The translations under genes were made by a program, and so were the position numbers. A stretch of DNA of 64,000 bases from Sulfurimonas sp. (GTDB lineage: Bacteria > Campylobacterota > Campylobacteria > Campylobacterales > Sulfurimonadaceae): NCBI GenBank assembly GCA_021732045.1, contig JAKFWK010000001.1, forward strand, positions 122,795 to 186,794, given 5' to 3'. Positions 27,851 through 38,000 of the stretch are shown piece after piece. The first letter of the stretch is position 1, and each line of letters begins with the position of its first letter. The notes under the pieces are model-generated. The model had not been told where the DNA came from. It made no database searches and was given only the letters and a program-made list of their open reading frames with translations.

Positions 27851-28257
27851 TATATTGAAAGATATTTTATATTTAGTTCAACTAACAAATAAAGAAGTCA
27901 TATGATACCAAAGATACTTATAGCTATATTTGCAAGCTACTCTGCAAAATTATAGGAAATCCGAGATAATGATAGAAAACTGTCATAAGAGGAATTATAT
28001 GCAAGCATTGAATTACACCACAGTGCGAAACACACTAAAAGCCATTATCAAAGCTTGGTTAGCTGACAAAATTATGTAAATTGAACATCACAAAGTGGCT
28101 AGATAACAAAACATAGAAAAAAAAGACAAACTGCTTTTTTATCGCTTGTTGCTTGAAATTTTTTGTAGCTCAATTTAATACTTTCAAGTAGTTTCTCTTT
28201 TGGTATTTCTATCATGTGCTTTAGAGGCTTTAAACTAAGAGTTGCTAAAATGCACTT
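27851..28257. other. Gap with degraded coding traces
   Basis: These 407 bases hold a short antitoxin-like remnant (27999-28079) and, on the minus strand, a 38-codon ORF at 28099-28215 (MIEIPKEKLLESIKLSYKKFQ) with no recognisable family. A weak gctaaaat near 28242 could serve surE. Confidence 0.5.
27999..28079 (+). pseudogene. 5' remnant of a Phd/YefM-type antitoxin gene
   Basis: The 26-codon ORF starts MQALNYTTVRNTLKAIIK, which fits the N-terminal DNA-binding start of Phd/YefM antitoxins (YTTVRNNLKAIM-like pattern). It then runs into unrelated residues and a stop. A good Shine-Dalgarno (aagagga) precedes the ATG. No toxin gene follows. It looks like the scar of a lost toxin-antitoxin pair. 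Confidence 0.45.
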
Positions 28258-29043
28258 ATGGAAAAAAAATATAAAATATTAGTGACAAATGATGATGGTT
28301 ACGAGGCAAATGGATTGCTTAGTTTGGTTGAAGCGCTTAGGGAACTTGATGATGTAAGCGTGGTTGTTGTGGCTCCTGCAAATGAGAAGTCTGCATGCGG
28401 ACACTCTCTTACTCTAGTGCGTCCGCTTCGTTTTGTGAGTGTTGGGGATGATTTTTATAAGCTCGATGATGGAACTCCGAGCGATTGTGTTTACCTCTCG
28501 CTAAGTGCCATGTACGGCGACTCTAAGCCAGATCTGCTTGTTAGTGGTATAAATCGTGGTTCAAATATGGGTGAAGACATCACATACTCTGGAACATGTG
28601 CTGGAGCTATGGAGGCTGTTTTGCATGACATCCCTGCAATTGCTATCTCGCAAGTTATGGATTTCTCAAACCCTGCAGGGGATTTTACTTTGGCAAAGAA
28701 AGTTATAAAAGAGTTGGTTTTAAAGATTAAAAATGGTTCATTTCCACTGCCACCTAGAGAGTTTTTGAATGTAAATATCCCTTCAGATGTGAGTGAAGCG
28801 AAGATGGTGGTAACTTACGCCGGATATAGAGTTTATGCAAACGATGCGCATCTTCATAGAAATCCACGAGGCGAAGAGCACTACTGGTTAGGACTTCATC
28901 CACTAAACTTCTCCGCAAGAGTCGGTAATTCTGGTATAAGTGATTATGAGGCAATCGAAGCAGGGCATGTTTCAATATCTCCAATCCAACTCGACATGAG
29001 CGCTTACAAAAGCATAAATAGACTTGAAGATTGGATTAAGTAG
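28258..29043 (+). CDS. surE: 5'-nucleotidase SurE
   Basis: SurE removes phosphate from nucleoside monophosphates and short polyphosphates and supports stationary-phase survival. The N-terminal metal-site motif VTNDDGYEANG is at about residues 8-18. Further signatures are APANEKSACGHSLT and the conserved SGINRGSNMGEDITYSGTC region near residue 98. The length of 261 is typical. It begins a run of plus-strand genes, with a tcdA-like gene five bases downstream. Confidence 0.95.
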   Translation: MEKKYKILVTNDDGYEANGLLSLVEALRELDDVSVVVVAPANEKSACGHSLTLVRPLRFVSVGDDFYKLDDGTPSDCVYLSLSAMYGDSKPDLLVSGINRGSNMGEDITYSGTCAGAMEAVLHDIPAIAISQVMDFSNPAGDFTLAKKVIKELVLKIKNGSFPLPPREFLNVNIPSDVSEAKMVVTYAGYRVYANDAHLHRNPRGEEHYWLGLHPLNFSARVGNSGISDYEAIEAGHVSISPIQLDMSAYKSINRLEDWIK

Positions 29044-29048
29044 GGCGG

Positions 29049-29687
29049 ATGAGATTTGATCGAGTAAAACTTCTTTTAGGAGATGATTTTTCTAAGCTCA
29101 AAGACGCAAAAATTTTGCTTTTAGGCGTTGGTGGCGTTGGCGGACACTGTCTTGATTGCTTAAGCAGAAGTGGCATTCGTGACATCACGATTGTGGATTT
29201 TGACACTTATGATGAGACAAATCAAAATCGTCAAATGTGGTCTGAACTTCATAAGGGTGAGCTAAAAGTCGAAGCACTTAAAAAACATTATCCAAATATA
29301 AAAATCATAAACAAGAGAGTGGATGAAGAGTGGGTTTTGGCGTTTGACTTTGATGAGTATGATTTGGTTTTGGATGCAATTGATGATACAAAAGCAAAAC
29401 TAGCTCTCGCTCAAAAATGTTATAAAAAACTCATCTCATCCTTTGGAAGTGCCAAAAGAGTGGATCCAACAAAAGTTGAGGTCTCAGATATATGGAAAAG
29501 TCATGGCGATAAATTTGGTTCAAAAATTCGTTACGAGCTAAAAAAAAGAGGCTTTAACAAAAAATATACAGTGATTTTCTCCTCAGAAGAGGCTATGGTT
29601 AAGGAGAAGGGTAGTTTTGTTGGCGTAACTTCTACTTTTGGAGCTGTTATGTGCAGTCAGGCTATCAAGAGAATTATTTCAAAATAG
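29049..29687 (+). CDS. tcdA: ThiF/E1-like protein, probable tRNA threonylcarbamoyladenosine dehydratase
   Basis: TcdA uses ATP to cyclise t6A at tRNA position 37. The 212 residues show the E1-like nucleotide-binding motif LLLGVGGVGGHCLDCLSRSG near residue 23, then the ATP-site arginine region ETNQNRQ and the DAIDDTKAKLAL loop. The segment FGSAKRVDPTKVEVSDI, followed by a basic KKRGF, matches TcdA rather than MoeB or ThiF, which carry extra zinc cysteines. It is shorter than the Escherichia coli protein. It lies between surE and an outer-membrane protein gene with no gap. Confidence 0.82.
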   Translation: MRFDRVKLLLGDDFSKLKDAKILLLGVGGVGGHCLDCLSRSGIRDITIVDFDTYDETNQNRQMWSELHKGELKVEALKKHYPNIKIINKRVDEEWVLAFDFDEYDLVLDAIDDTKAKLALAQKCYKKLISSFGSAKRVDPTKVEVSDIWKSHGDKFGSKIRYELKKRGFNKKYTVIFSSEEAMVKEKGSFVGVTSTFGAVMCSQAIKRIISK

Positions 29688-30584
29688 ATGAGAGGTTTAC
29701 TGTTTTTTTTATTTCTGTTTTGCTTTCAAGTGGCAATTTTTGCGCAAGAAAAGATTGAGTACGACTATGAAGTAGACGCTTACTACTCAAATGTTTCAGC
29801 GTTTATAGACTTGGATAGCGGCAGAGAAATAACCGATGGAAAAAACTATGAAGAGAGTGATATCTATAAAGAACTTTTCTATAACTCACTCTCGCCAAAT
29901 GTGTTTTTACTAGAAGCTTCAATTCATCCGATGTCTCTTGCTGGACTCTATATCAGACACAATAATGAAGTTGAATATGATAGGATGAATATTTATAATA
30001 TAAACTTGATAAGAGCGGTTACTGCGGGATTTGAAGAGCCATACTCCTTTTCTATTTTCCTTGGAAGAATGATGATATTTAGCAAGCAAGATGGAGAGAG
30101 ACTCGGTAAAAATCGAGCTTATGCCGGCTATCTTATTACTGTTGGAGATTACTCTATCAAAGACAATGTCGCCTATAGAGATAATTGGTCAAATATAGAG
30201 TTTAAGTTAAAAGGAACAAGGGAAAAAGAGGATAGAGATCTTGATTGGAGTTTTAGAGTTGGCGGAAGGTTCCATGAGAACAACAACTTTGCAAATACTG
30301 TTTTTATAGCCGCAAGAAGAACTAGTATCGACTATAAAAAAAGTGCTTGGTCTCTTTTATATAACAGCGCTTTTTCTGCTATGATTGCGCTAAATGCAAA
30401 AACATATGAGCTTACAGAAGCAGAACTTATGGTGGAGAAAAAATGGCCAATAGGCACCCATAAAATGAGTTTTGGATTGGGTGTTGGTTATCTTTATAAT
30501 GGTCAAAATAAATATAACGGAGAACTTAAGGACGAGGGAATAAACAATCATCAGTTGCTTCTTCGTCCAAATCTAAAATGGTAG
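29688..30584 (+). CDS. Predicted outer-membrane beta-barrel protein, unknown function
   Basis: A signal peptide (LLFFLFLFCFQVAIFAQ) is followed by a chain of about 280 residues with many alternating hydrophobic/polar strands and aromatic girdles (YAGYLITVGDYS, MSFGLGVGYLYNG). It ends in a strand with terminal tryptophan (LLLRPNLKW), as outer-membrane barrels often do. I cannot assign a family. The start directly abuts the upstream stop, so it is probably coupled to the tcdA-like gene. Confidence 0.65.
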   Translation: MRGLLFFLFLFCFQVAIFAQEKIEYDYEVDAYYSNVSAFIDLDSGREITDGKNYEESDIYKELFYNSLSPNVFLLEASIHPMSLAGLYIRHNNEVEYDRMNIYNINLIRAVTAGFEEPYSFSIFLGRMMIFSKQDGERLGKNRAYAGYLITVGDYSIKDNVAYRDNWSNIEFKLKGTREKEDRDLDWSFRVGGRFHENNNFANTVFIAARRTSIDYKKSAWSLLYNSAFSAMIALNAKTYELTEAELMVEKKWPIGTHKMSFGLGVGYLYNGQNKYNGELKDEGINNHQLLLRPNLKW

Positions 30585-30589
30585 GAGAT

Positions 30590-30838
30590 ATGATGGAGCA
30601 TAAATTTGATGAAAAACTCACATGTGAGGGAGTTGTTGGGGATGGCTGTGGAGGTGGAAGAATCTTTACGGTAGAGGAGAGTAAGCTAAAGGTTTATGAC
30701 CCACAAACCAAAGAGATTATGATACTTCTTGATGATGTAAATAATGCAGAAAGTATAAGTAAAAAAGGGTGTTTAATAACTATTGAGTGCGAGGATAAAT
30801 CTATAAAATTTAATCTCTCAATCATGAGTATTGTTTAG
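30590..30838 (+). CDS. Small hypothetical protein
   Basis: About 80 residues, acidic, with a glycine-rich turn (CEGVVGDGCGGGRIF) and an alternating strand pattern. It has no signal peptide and no recognised domain. An earlier ATG at 30578 overlaps the upstream gene, but aggag at 30582-30587 favours the ATG pair at 30590/30593. Two cysteines near the start (LTCEGVVGDGC) could bind metal, but this is speculation. Confidence 0.6.
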   Translation: MMEHKFDEKLTCEGVVGDGCGGGRIFTVEESKLKVYDPQTKEIMILLDDVNNAESISKKGCLITIECEDKSIKFNLSIMSIV

Positions 30839-30869
30839 GATTTGTAATTCTTTAGTAATCTGTTGATAG

Positions 30870-30875
30870 TATAAT
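30870..30875 (+). promoter_or_regulatory. Putative -10 element
   Basis: TATAAT lies 23 bases before the 30899 start and is followed by the Shine-Dalgarno taaggag. It is a good match to the vegetative -10 box. Confidence 0.45.
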
Positions 30876-30898
30876 TTTTTTATTTTTAAGGAGTAGTA

Positions 30899-31330
30899 AT
30901 GGCATATTTTGACAGTGCTAAAGTTGAAGACAGTGTTTATGGTTTAGTTTTTGGACAGGGTGTGATTTCTAGTATTTTTGAAGATAGTCACTATAAAATA
31001 ATGGTAAATTTTAAAAATGGATATGAGGTTCCATATACGGAGGATGGAATTCCAGGATGGGGAAATTTTAAAAAGCAGACACTTTTTTATAAAAAAGATA
31101 TTGATCTTACTGATGTTGATTTTACTCCAACTACAAAGATTTTAACAGCTAAAAAGATTATAAAACTAAGAGAGAAAAATAGACTCAAAGTAAGACTTCC
31201 ATCTGGAATTTGGAAGAGTGTTAAAAAAGCTGAGCCATCGTATGTTGAGACGCTACTTGAAGAAGAAAAATATCATCTATTTAAGAAAAAAGAAGAGAAA
31301 AAGAAGAGCAAGGAAAATACTAAAAAATAA
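30899..31330 (+). CDS. Hypothetical protein with SH3-like beta-barrel start and basic tail
   Basis: The first 65 residues (VYGLVFGQGVISSIFEDSHYKIMVNFKNGYEVPYTEDG) have the pattern of small SH3-like barrels found in phage-related and nucleic-acid-linked hypothetical proteins. The C-terminus is strongly basic (residues 130-143 almost all Lys, Glu and Ser) and could bind nucleic acid or be disordered. It has its own promoter and ribosome site. The function is unknown. Confidence 0.65.
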   Translation: MAYFDSAKVEDSVYGLVFGQGVISSIFEDSHYKIMVNFKNGYEVPYTEDGIPGWGNFKKQTLFYKKDIDLTDVDFTPTTKILTAKKIIKLREKNRLKVRLPSGIWKSVKKAEPSYVETLLEEEKYHLFKKKEEKKKSKENTKK

Positions 31331-31358
31331 ACTTTTTTTATCTCTAAGTTAGGCGCAG

Positions 31359-31377
31359 AAGAGATAAAGTATCTCTT
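31359..31377. terminator. Hairpin between convergent genes
   Basis: Arms aagagata (31359-31366) and tatctctt (31370-31377) are exact reverse complements around a 3-base loop and overlap the stop codon of the minus-strand gene. There is no clear T-run after the stem in either direction, so termination is only a possibility. Confidence 0.3.
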
Positions 31378-31921
31378 ACTCTCCTGTTCCAAAGTAGAAG
31401 TAAACTATTGCTGAGTCTGTGTCAATACCTATATTTTTTATATCAGCTGTTGCGTGTTTGTATTTTATGCCAAGCCCAATATTTTCAAAAAAAGTATATT
31501 CTCCACCGAGCTCATACTGCTCTCCTGCTCCATGGTAAGAGCCTCTGTATAAAAGACCATATCCAGCACCAAGTTTGAGTTTAAGTGGTATGTTAAACTT
31601 ACTCTCAAAGGTGTATCCAACTTTAGCTGATGCGCCAACTGTGTACATTGAGTAACCAGAGGTAAAAACCCCAGTTGCATCTTCTGCTCTCCATGAGTTG
31701 GCGTCAATACCAGCGCCATAGCCAAAGCCTGAACTAGTTGTTTTCATAATGTCCCAATCAAGATAGAGCCCAGAGTTTCTAGAGTCTGTTGTGTATAGGG
31801 AATCAGTAACATTTGAAGAGTAGCCAAACTGTATATTTGACAAAGTTGCTTCCTCAGCATTTGCGCTGTTTGTGAATGCCATAACAGCAACTAAAAGAAA
31901 GATAATTTTTTTAAATTTCAT
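31376..31921 (-). CDS. Predicted small outer-membrane beta-barrel protein
   Basis: A signal peptide (IIFLLVAVMAFTNSANA) is followed by about 160 residues of alternating strands with many Gly, Tyr and Ser (GFGYGAGIDAN, KLGAGYGLLYRG). It ends in an aromatic strand (AIVYFYFGTGE). It resembles 8-strand opacity-type porins in size and pattern. It is convergent to the preceding gene and divergent from the giant adhesin gene. Confidence 0.7.
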   Translation of the reverse strand: MKFKKIIFLLVAVMAFTNSANAEEATLSNIQFGYSSNVTDSLYTTDSRNSGLYLDWDIMKTTSSGFGYGAGIDANSWRAEDATGVFTSGYSMYTVGASAKVGYTFESKFNIPLKLKLGAGYGLLYRGSYHGAGEQYELGGEYTFFENIGLGIKYKHATADIKNIGIDTDSAIVYFYFGTGE

Positions 31922-32018
31922 GATTTTACCTTGTGCAGCTTGGCTACTTAAATAGCGTCTGTGTTCGTATATTACACTTTTTTAGTTTATAAAGTTTTTA
32001 TCTGCTAAAATATAGCAC

Positions 32019-32024
32019 TATAAT
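32019..32024 (+). promoter_or_regulatory. Putative promoter of the giant adhesin locus
   Basis: TATAAT lies 30 bases before the adhesin start. A second similar box, gctaaaat, lies at 32004-32011. The region is only 132 bases and is shared with the divergent outer-membrane protein gene. It may drive the entire locus to 55996, since later gaps are short. Confidence 0.4.
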
Positions 32025-32053
32025 TTTTAGATTTTAGTGAAAAGGGTTCTGGT

Positions 32054-35000
32054 ATGGCAGATCAACCGCAAATTAGCTATGGCAAGAGCAATATATCCCT
32101 AAAAGATGCTCCAAAAGCTGGTGAAAATGTCAATATTTATCTTCGCCCTGGAGACGAGCTTCACGGCAGTGTAAATCTCGCTAACGCTAAATTTCAAATC
32201 GTCGGTACAGATGTTGTTGCAACCATGCCAAATGGTGGAAAAATCACTTTTATTGCTCTTGGAATGATGGCATTTGAAGAAAATCCACCAACCGTAAAGT
32301 TACCTGATGGTAGCACTTTTGATGTTGCACAGATTTTAAATAGAGTAGAAAATATTATAGAAGCTCCAAAGGATTCCATTCTTACATCTGGAGAAATTTT
32401 TATAAAGAGTGAGGATGTAAATCAAAGCGAAGAATCAAAAACTAAATCAAATGATGAGGTTGTTAAAGATTATAATGCTTACTATGTTGATCCTCAACCA
32501 AATATTAAGCCTCAGGATGAGATTGGTCCAAAAGAAAAATCTGGTAAATATTTAGAGGCGCCAACTGATTTTACAAGCTCTCAAAGCAACACATCATCTT
32601 TTAGTAAAAGAAATGATTTTACTGAAACTCAAAGTAAGTCAAAAGATAACATAGCTGATGTCTCTGCTGCACTCTCTTTTGATCTTGGGTTTTATCAGGT
32701 TAAAGTACAAGAAGATGCAACAAGCATAGCCCCTTCACTTAAAATTCTAGGTGGAACTGGAAGTGCACTTGGAAATGTCAGCAAAACATCCGCTGCTCAG
32801 TTTCAGTCTGAGACACTTGATTATAGAAGTGACAGCCATAAGCAGGTAATTACTGCTGATAATCCTACTTATGTTGGTGATGATTTTTTAACAAAATTGG
32901 TTAGAATTAATGTCTCTCAGCCTGTTGGATTTGGAATCACTACCATTGATATTGCTGGACTCTCTGGAGCATTTACAATCTTAAATTCGGATGGCACATC
33001 AGCTAGTGGAGCCTCTGGAAATTGGAGTCTCTCTTTAGCAACAGGCACAACAAGTGGTTTTACTTCATCTAAAACAGATGGTGGTGAAGTGATTGAATTT
33101 TATGTCAAATATTTAACACAATCATCGGATTTGGTGCTAGGTCAAGATTATCTTATGAAAACCACTCTCACATCTGAATTTAACATCAGCAATGTCCCAC
33201 CGATACAGCAAACAAATATTGTTACCCCAGATTTAGATACGCTGATTTCATATAAAGATGTAGGCGTAATTGTAAAAGATGTTGAAAGTGAATCTGACTA
33301 TAACTATACAGGACAATACTCTGCTGGTTTTGTTCTTGATGATAAGCCAAATGGTAATATTATCTATACAGGAAAGCAAGATTCTACCGTTACTGGTGGG
33401 TTGTCGGTTGATACCATTTATGGAAATATTGGCAATGATACACTTGATGGAAATAAAGGAAATGACACTCTAAGTGGTGGTGCTGGAAACAATATTTTAG
33501 ATGGTGGATTAGGGACGGCAGATACTGTTAGCTATGATTTTGTTACTAAATATAGTGATGATTTTTTGTTTGCCAATGGAGGCGTTAATGACCCTCTGAC
33601 TGGGCTTCCTTATGTGAATGATTCCAAGGGAGTTGTTGTTGACCTACAGTTAGGTTCAGGAGTTGGAAAAACAGTTTATGACACAACTGTTGACACAACT
33701 ACTGGAGAATTAACTCTTGATATTACTGATTCTTTGTCAAATATTGAGTATGTAATTGGCTCAAAATTTGATGATACCTTGCGTGGAGATGGTCTAAATA
33801 ACAAACTCCAAGGTGGAGAGGGTAATGATACGCTAGATGGCAGAGGTGGAGTAGATTGGCTTGATGGCGGTGCTGGAAACGATTGGTTGATTGGTAGCAC
33901 AAATGACTATATGATTGATGGTGGTGACAATACGGATAGTGTCGATTTTTCAGATAACTCTAATGGAGTTATTGTAACTTTAAACAACTCCGCAAATGGA
34001 ACCATTGGAAATGTTGGTGGTACTGCCGCCACTACAATTATTAAAAATGTAGAAAATGTTGCAGGTTCACAATTTGGCGACACAATTACTGGAGACAACT
34101 TAAACAATCTCTTGATTGGTGGATATGACCATACGGCAGTAGCTGTAACACCAAACGATGACACAATTAGTGGCGGTGCAGGAGCAGATACTATCGTTGG
34201 TGATGTGATGATAGATTCTGTTGTTATAGGTACCATCTATGCCGGAAGCGACCTGCTAAATGGCGGTAGTGAAAATGATGTAATCTATGGTGATTCAGCA
34301 CCACTGCTTAGCAATACTGAAGTAGAAGTTTTAGCAGACCAGAGTGTGGAGTATATTCGAAATATCGATACAGATGCTACTTTGGCAACAGTATATGGCG
34401 GAAATGACACACTTATGGGTGGTGCTGGTGATGACTATCTTAATGGTGGTAGCGGATTTGATACGGTTGATTATAGCTCCTCGCTTGGTAAAGTGTATGT
34501 AAATTTAAACATTAATTCAGCTATTGGTGAGGGAACTGATCAGCTGTTTAATATTGAAAACATCATAGGCTCTATGTCGATGCTTGGAGATACTCTAGTT
34601 GGTAATTCATTGGTAAATACAATCATTGGAAGCAGTGGTGGGGATACGCTAAGTGGTTTGGGCGGTAATGATACTCTGGATGGAAAACTGGGTAGTGATT
34701 GGGCTGATTACAGTTATTCAAGTGGCGTTGTTATTGATTTAAGTACGGCTCTGTCTGGTAGTGGTATTGTCTTAGTGACCGATACTGATAAGCTTATCTC
34801 AATAGAAAATATTATAGGTTCTAATTTCGCCGATACCATGACAGGTACTGCTGGAGTATCAAATACATTTCTTGGTAATGGCGGAAATGATACTTTTTTT
34901 GCTTTTGGAGATGGTGATAAGTTCGATGGTGGTAGCGGTAGTGATAGTGTGGATTATATCTCTGCTCTTAGTGGTATAAATGTTACACTCGGAAGCTCTA

Positions 35001-38000
35001 GCGGTAGTGATGAGCTTGTTAGTATTGAAAATATATATGCCTCTCTTAACCAAGATACACTTATCGGCGATAGCAATGACAATATACTAGATGGTAGAGA
35101 TCAAAATGACACACTAAATGGTATGGGTGGAAACGATACTCTTCTTGGTGGAAGCGGTAATGATACTCTGATTGGTGGAAGCGGTGCCGACACCCTAGAT
35201 GGTGGTACCGGACAAGATATGGCTGATTACTCAGCATCAAATTCAGTTATTGTTAATCTAGCAACAGGTCTAGCTAGTGATGGTTTTGGTTCAACAGATA
35301 CACTTATTTCTATAGAGATTGTTAAGGGCTCACTGTTTAATGACCAGATGAGTGGATCAACTGCTTCAGACACACTAATAGGAAGCGGTGGGAATGATAC
35401 TTTTTTTGCTAGTTTAGGAAGTGATATCTACTATGGAAGTAATTTTGGAATAATGAGTGATGCTAATAGCGATCGAGTTGATTATTCTGTTGCTTTAGCT
35501 GGAGTTGACAATATTTTTGCAGACCTCTCAACAAACTCTGTCTATTTAAGAGCTGGCGCAGTAACACTCTCTACTGATGCGCTTTATAGTATCGAAGAGA
35601 TATATGGAACGACAGGTAACGACACTATGATTGGTGGAAGTGGCGCTTCTAACACCCTCTACGGTGGCGATGGTAACGATACTTTAACTGGAAATATAGA
35701 TGGTGATGTGCTAGATGGCGCTAGTGGTATCAATCTAGCTGATTACTCCGCGCGGACTCAAAATCTAACAGCAGATCTCTCTTTGTCTTCAAAAAATATT
35801 TTTATTACAGGAACAATACCTTCGATTACCAACTCAGATACGCTAGCCAATCTGCAAAATCTTACTACTGGTAGCGGAAATGATAAGCTTACAGGAAATA
35901 GTGCTGATAATATCTTGATAGGTGGTGCAGGAGATGACACTTTTGTTGGCGGTGCAGGAGATGACACTTTTATTGGCGGCACAAGTACTATTAGCGATAG
36001 TGGAAACGATACAGCAAATTATAGTGGTGCCCTTTTTGGTATTGATGCTAATTTAGCAACTGGAACTGTTGTTGGAAATGCAGCAACAGAGGGAACTGAC
36101 ACTCTTTATGGGATAGAAAATATTATTGGTTCAGCTCTAGATGACACTCTGCGCGGTAAGATAGGTGTCGTAAATACACTTAGTGCTGGAGGCGGAAACG
36201 ACACAATTTATGCTAATCTTGATGGAGATTATGTTGATGGTGGAACTGGGATAAATAGAGCTGATTACTCAAGTGAGGGCTCTAGTATTTCTGTTAATTT
36301 AAATAGTGCAAAAGCAAACTACACCGCTACACCTCTGGTTTATGACACACTTGTTAATATTCAAAATGCTACGGCTGGTAGCGCGGATGATACACTAATT
36401 GGTAAAACTGGTACTATAAACACTCTTCAAGGTGGCGCAGGTAATGACCTCTTGACTGGTAACTTAGATGGAGATCTGCTTGATGGTCAAGCAAATGCCG
36501 ATACGGCTGATTATAGCTCCTCGGTCATAGCTTTAACTGTAGATATGGGAGCACAGTCGATAGCGCAAACTGGAAGTTCTACAGCAAAAGATTACTTCTC
36601 AAATATTGAAAAATTACAAACTGGATCTGGTTCAGATACTTTTACTATAAATACAGTTTTTGATACAGCTTCATACACTCTTGATGGTGGTGCTGGTATT
36701 GATGTCCTTGATTATGGCGCTATTTCTGAATCGATAAATGTCTCACTAAACGGTGCTACATATACAAATGTTATAGTTGGAGCAACGGGCCTTCATGATG
36801 AGGTGATACGAAATATTGAGGATATCAAAGGCTCTAAGGGTAATGACAGCATTGCTGGTGATGCGTTAAATAATAAACTATACGGAAATGAAGGTAATGA
36901 CACACTAGATGGTGGCGCTGGAAGCGATGTGATTTATGGTGGCGTTGATAATGATTTGATTGTAGGGAGCATAGATGGCGCTTCTGACTTTTATTATGGT
37001 GATAGTGGCATTGATACTATTGATTATAAAGCTGTAGCTGCCAACATTACTCTAACAGCAGGTACAACAGTTGTTGATAGTAGTGCTACCATAGGTACAG
37101 ATATCCTAAACGGTATTGAAATTTTTGATTCTGGTAGTGGCGATGATATACTAACCGCGGGTACAGCGGATATGAGTATCTATGGAAATCTTGGTGTTGA
37201 TAAGATTAGTGGTGGCAGCGGAGCTGATCTCTTATATGGTGACAATATTGGAAACACGCATACAACTTTTGATGGTTCAAACACTATAGCCGGTGGAGCA
37301 GGGAATGACACTATCTATGCTGGTGATAGTGGCGACATCATGCGTGGTGATGCAGGCAACGATACAATATTTGGTGGTGCAGGAGTTGACATTCTCGATT
37401 ATGTAACTAACAATATTGCTATCGCAGCTCTACTAAACAGTGGCATTATCAATGGTGATGGCTCTGATATTGTCGATACTGCTGCGATTGAAATATTGCG
37501 TAGTGGAGCTGGTGCTGATGTTATCAGCGGTGCCGATACTGGAGTGTTAGCAACAATCTATGTTGGAAGCGGTAATGATATCATCAACGGTGGTGCTCTG
37601 GCTGAAAAGTTCTACGGTGAAGCGGGAAATGACACCATTCGAGGCGGCGGCGGCATTGATACAGTATATGGTGGGGTTGGTAATGATTTAATCTACGGCA
37701 ACATCGACGGCGATACAATTTACGGTGATAATGGAGCCGGAAATGTTGTGGGAACCAGTGATACCCTTGATTTTTCTGACATAACCTCTGCGACAAATCT
37801 TGTTATAGATATGAGCGCTCAATCCACAACAGGTGCAACTGTAAACACAAATGCAAGCATATTCTTTGAGATAGAGAATGTTACTGGTGGAGCAGGAGAT
37901 GACACTCTATATGGAGATAGTAGCGCCAATACTTTAAGGGGCGGTGCTGGAACAGACACTATTTTTACCTCAGCAGGAGTTGATTATATTGATGGTGGCA

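Noticed and set aside
28099..28215. Minus-strand 38-codon ORF upstream of surE
   Set aside because: It has a plausible helical start but no family match and no clear ribosome site, so it is noted only in the gap description.
32004..32060. Sigma-54 (GG-N10-GC) promoter upstream of the adhesin
   Set aside because: No GG/GC pair with the right spacing is present. The TATAAT match is better.
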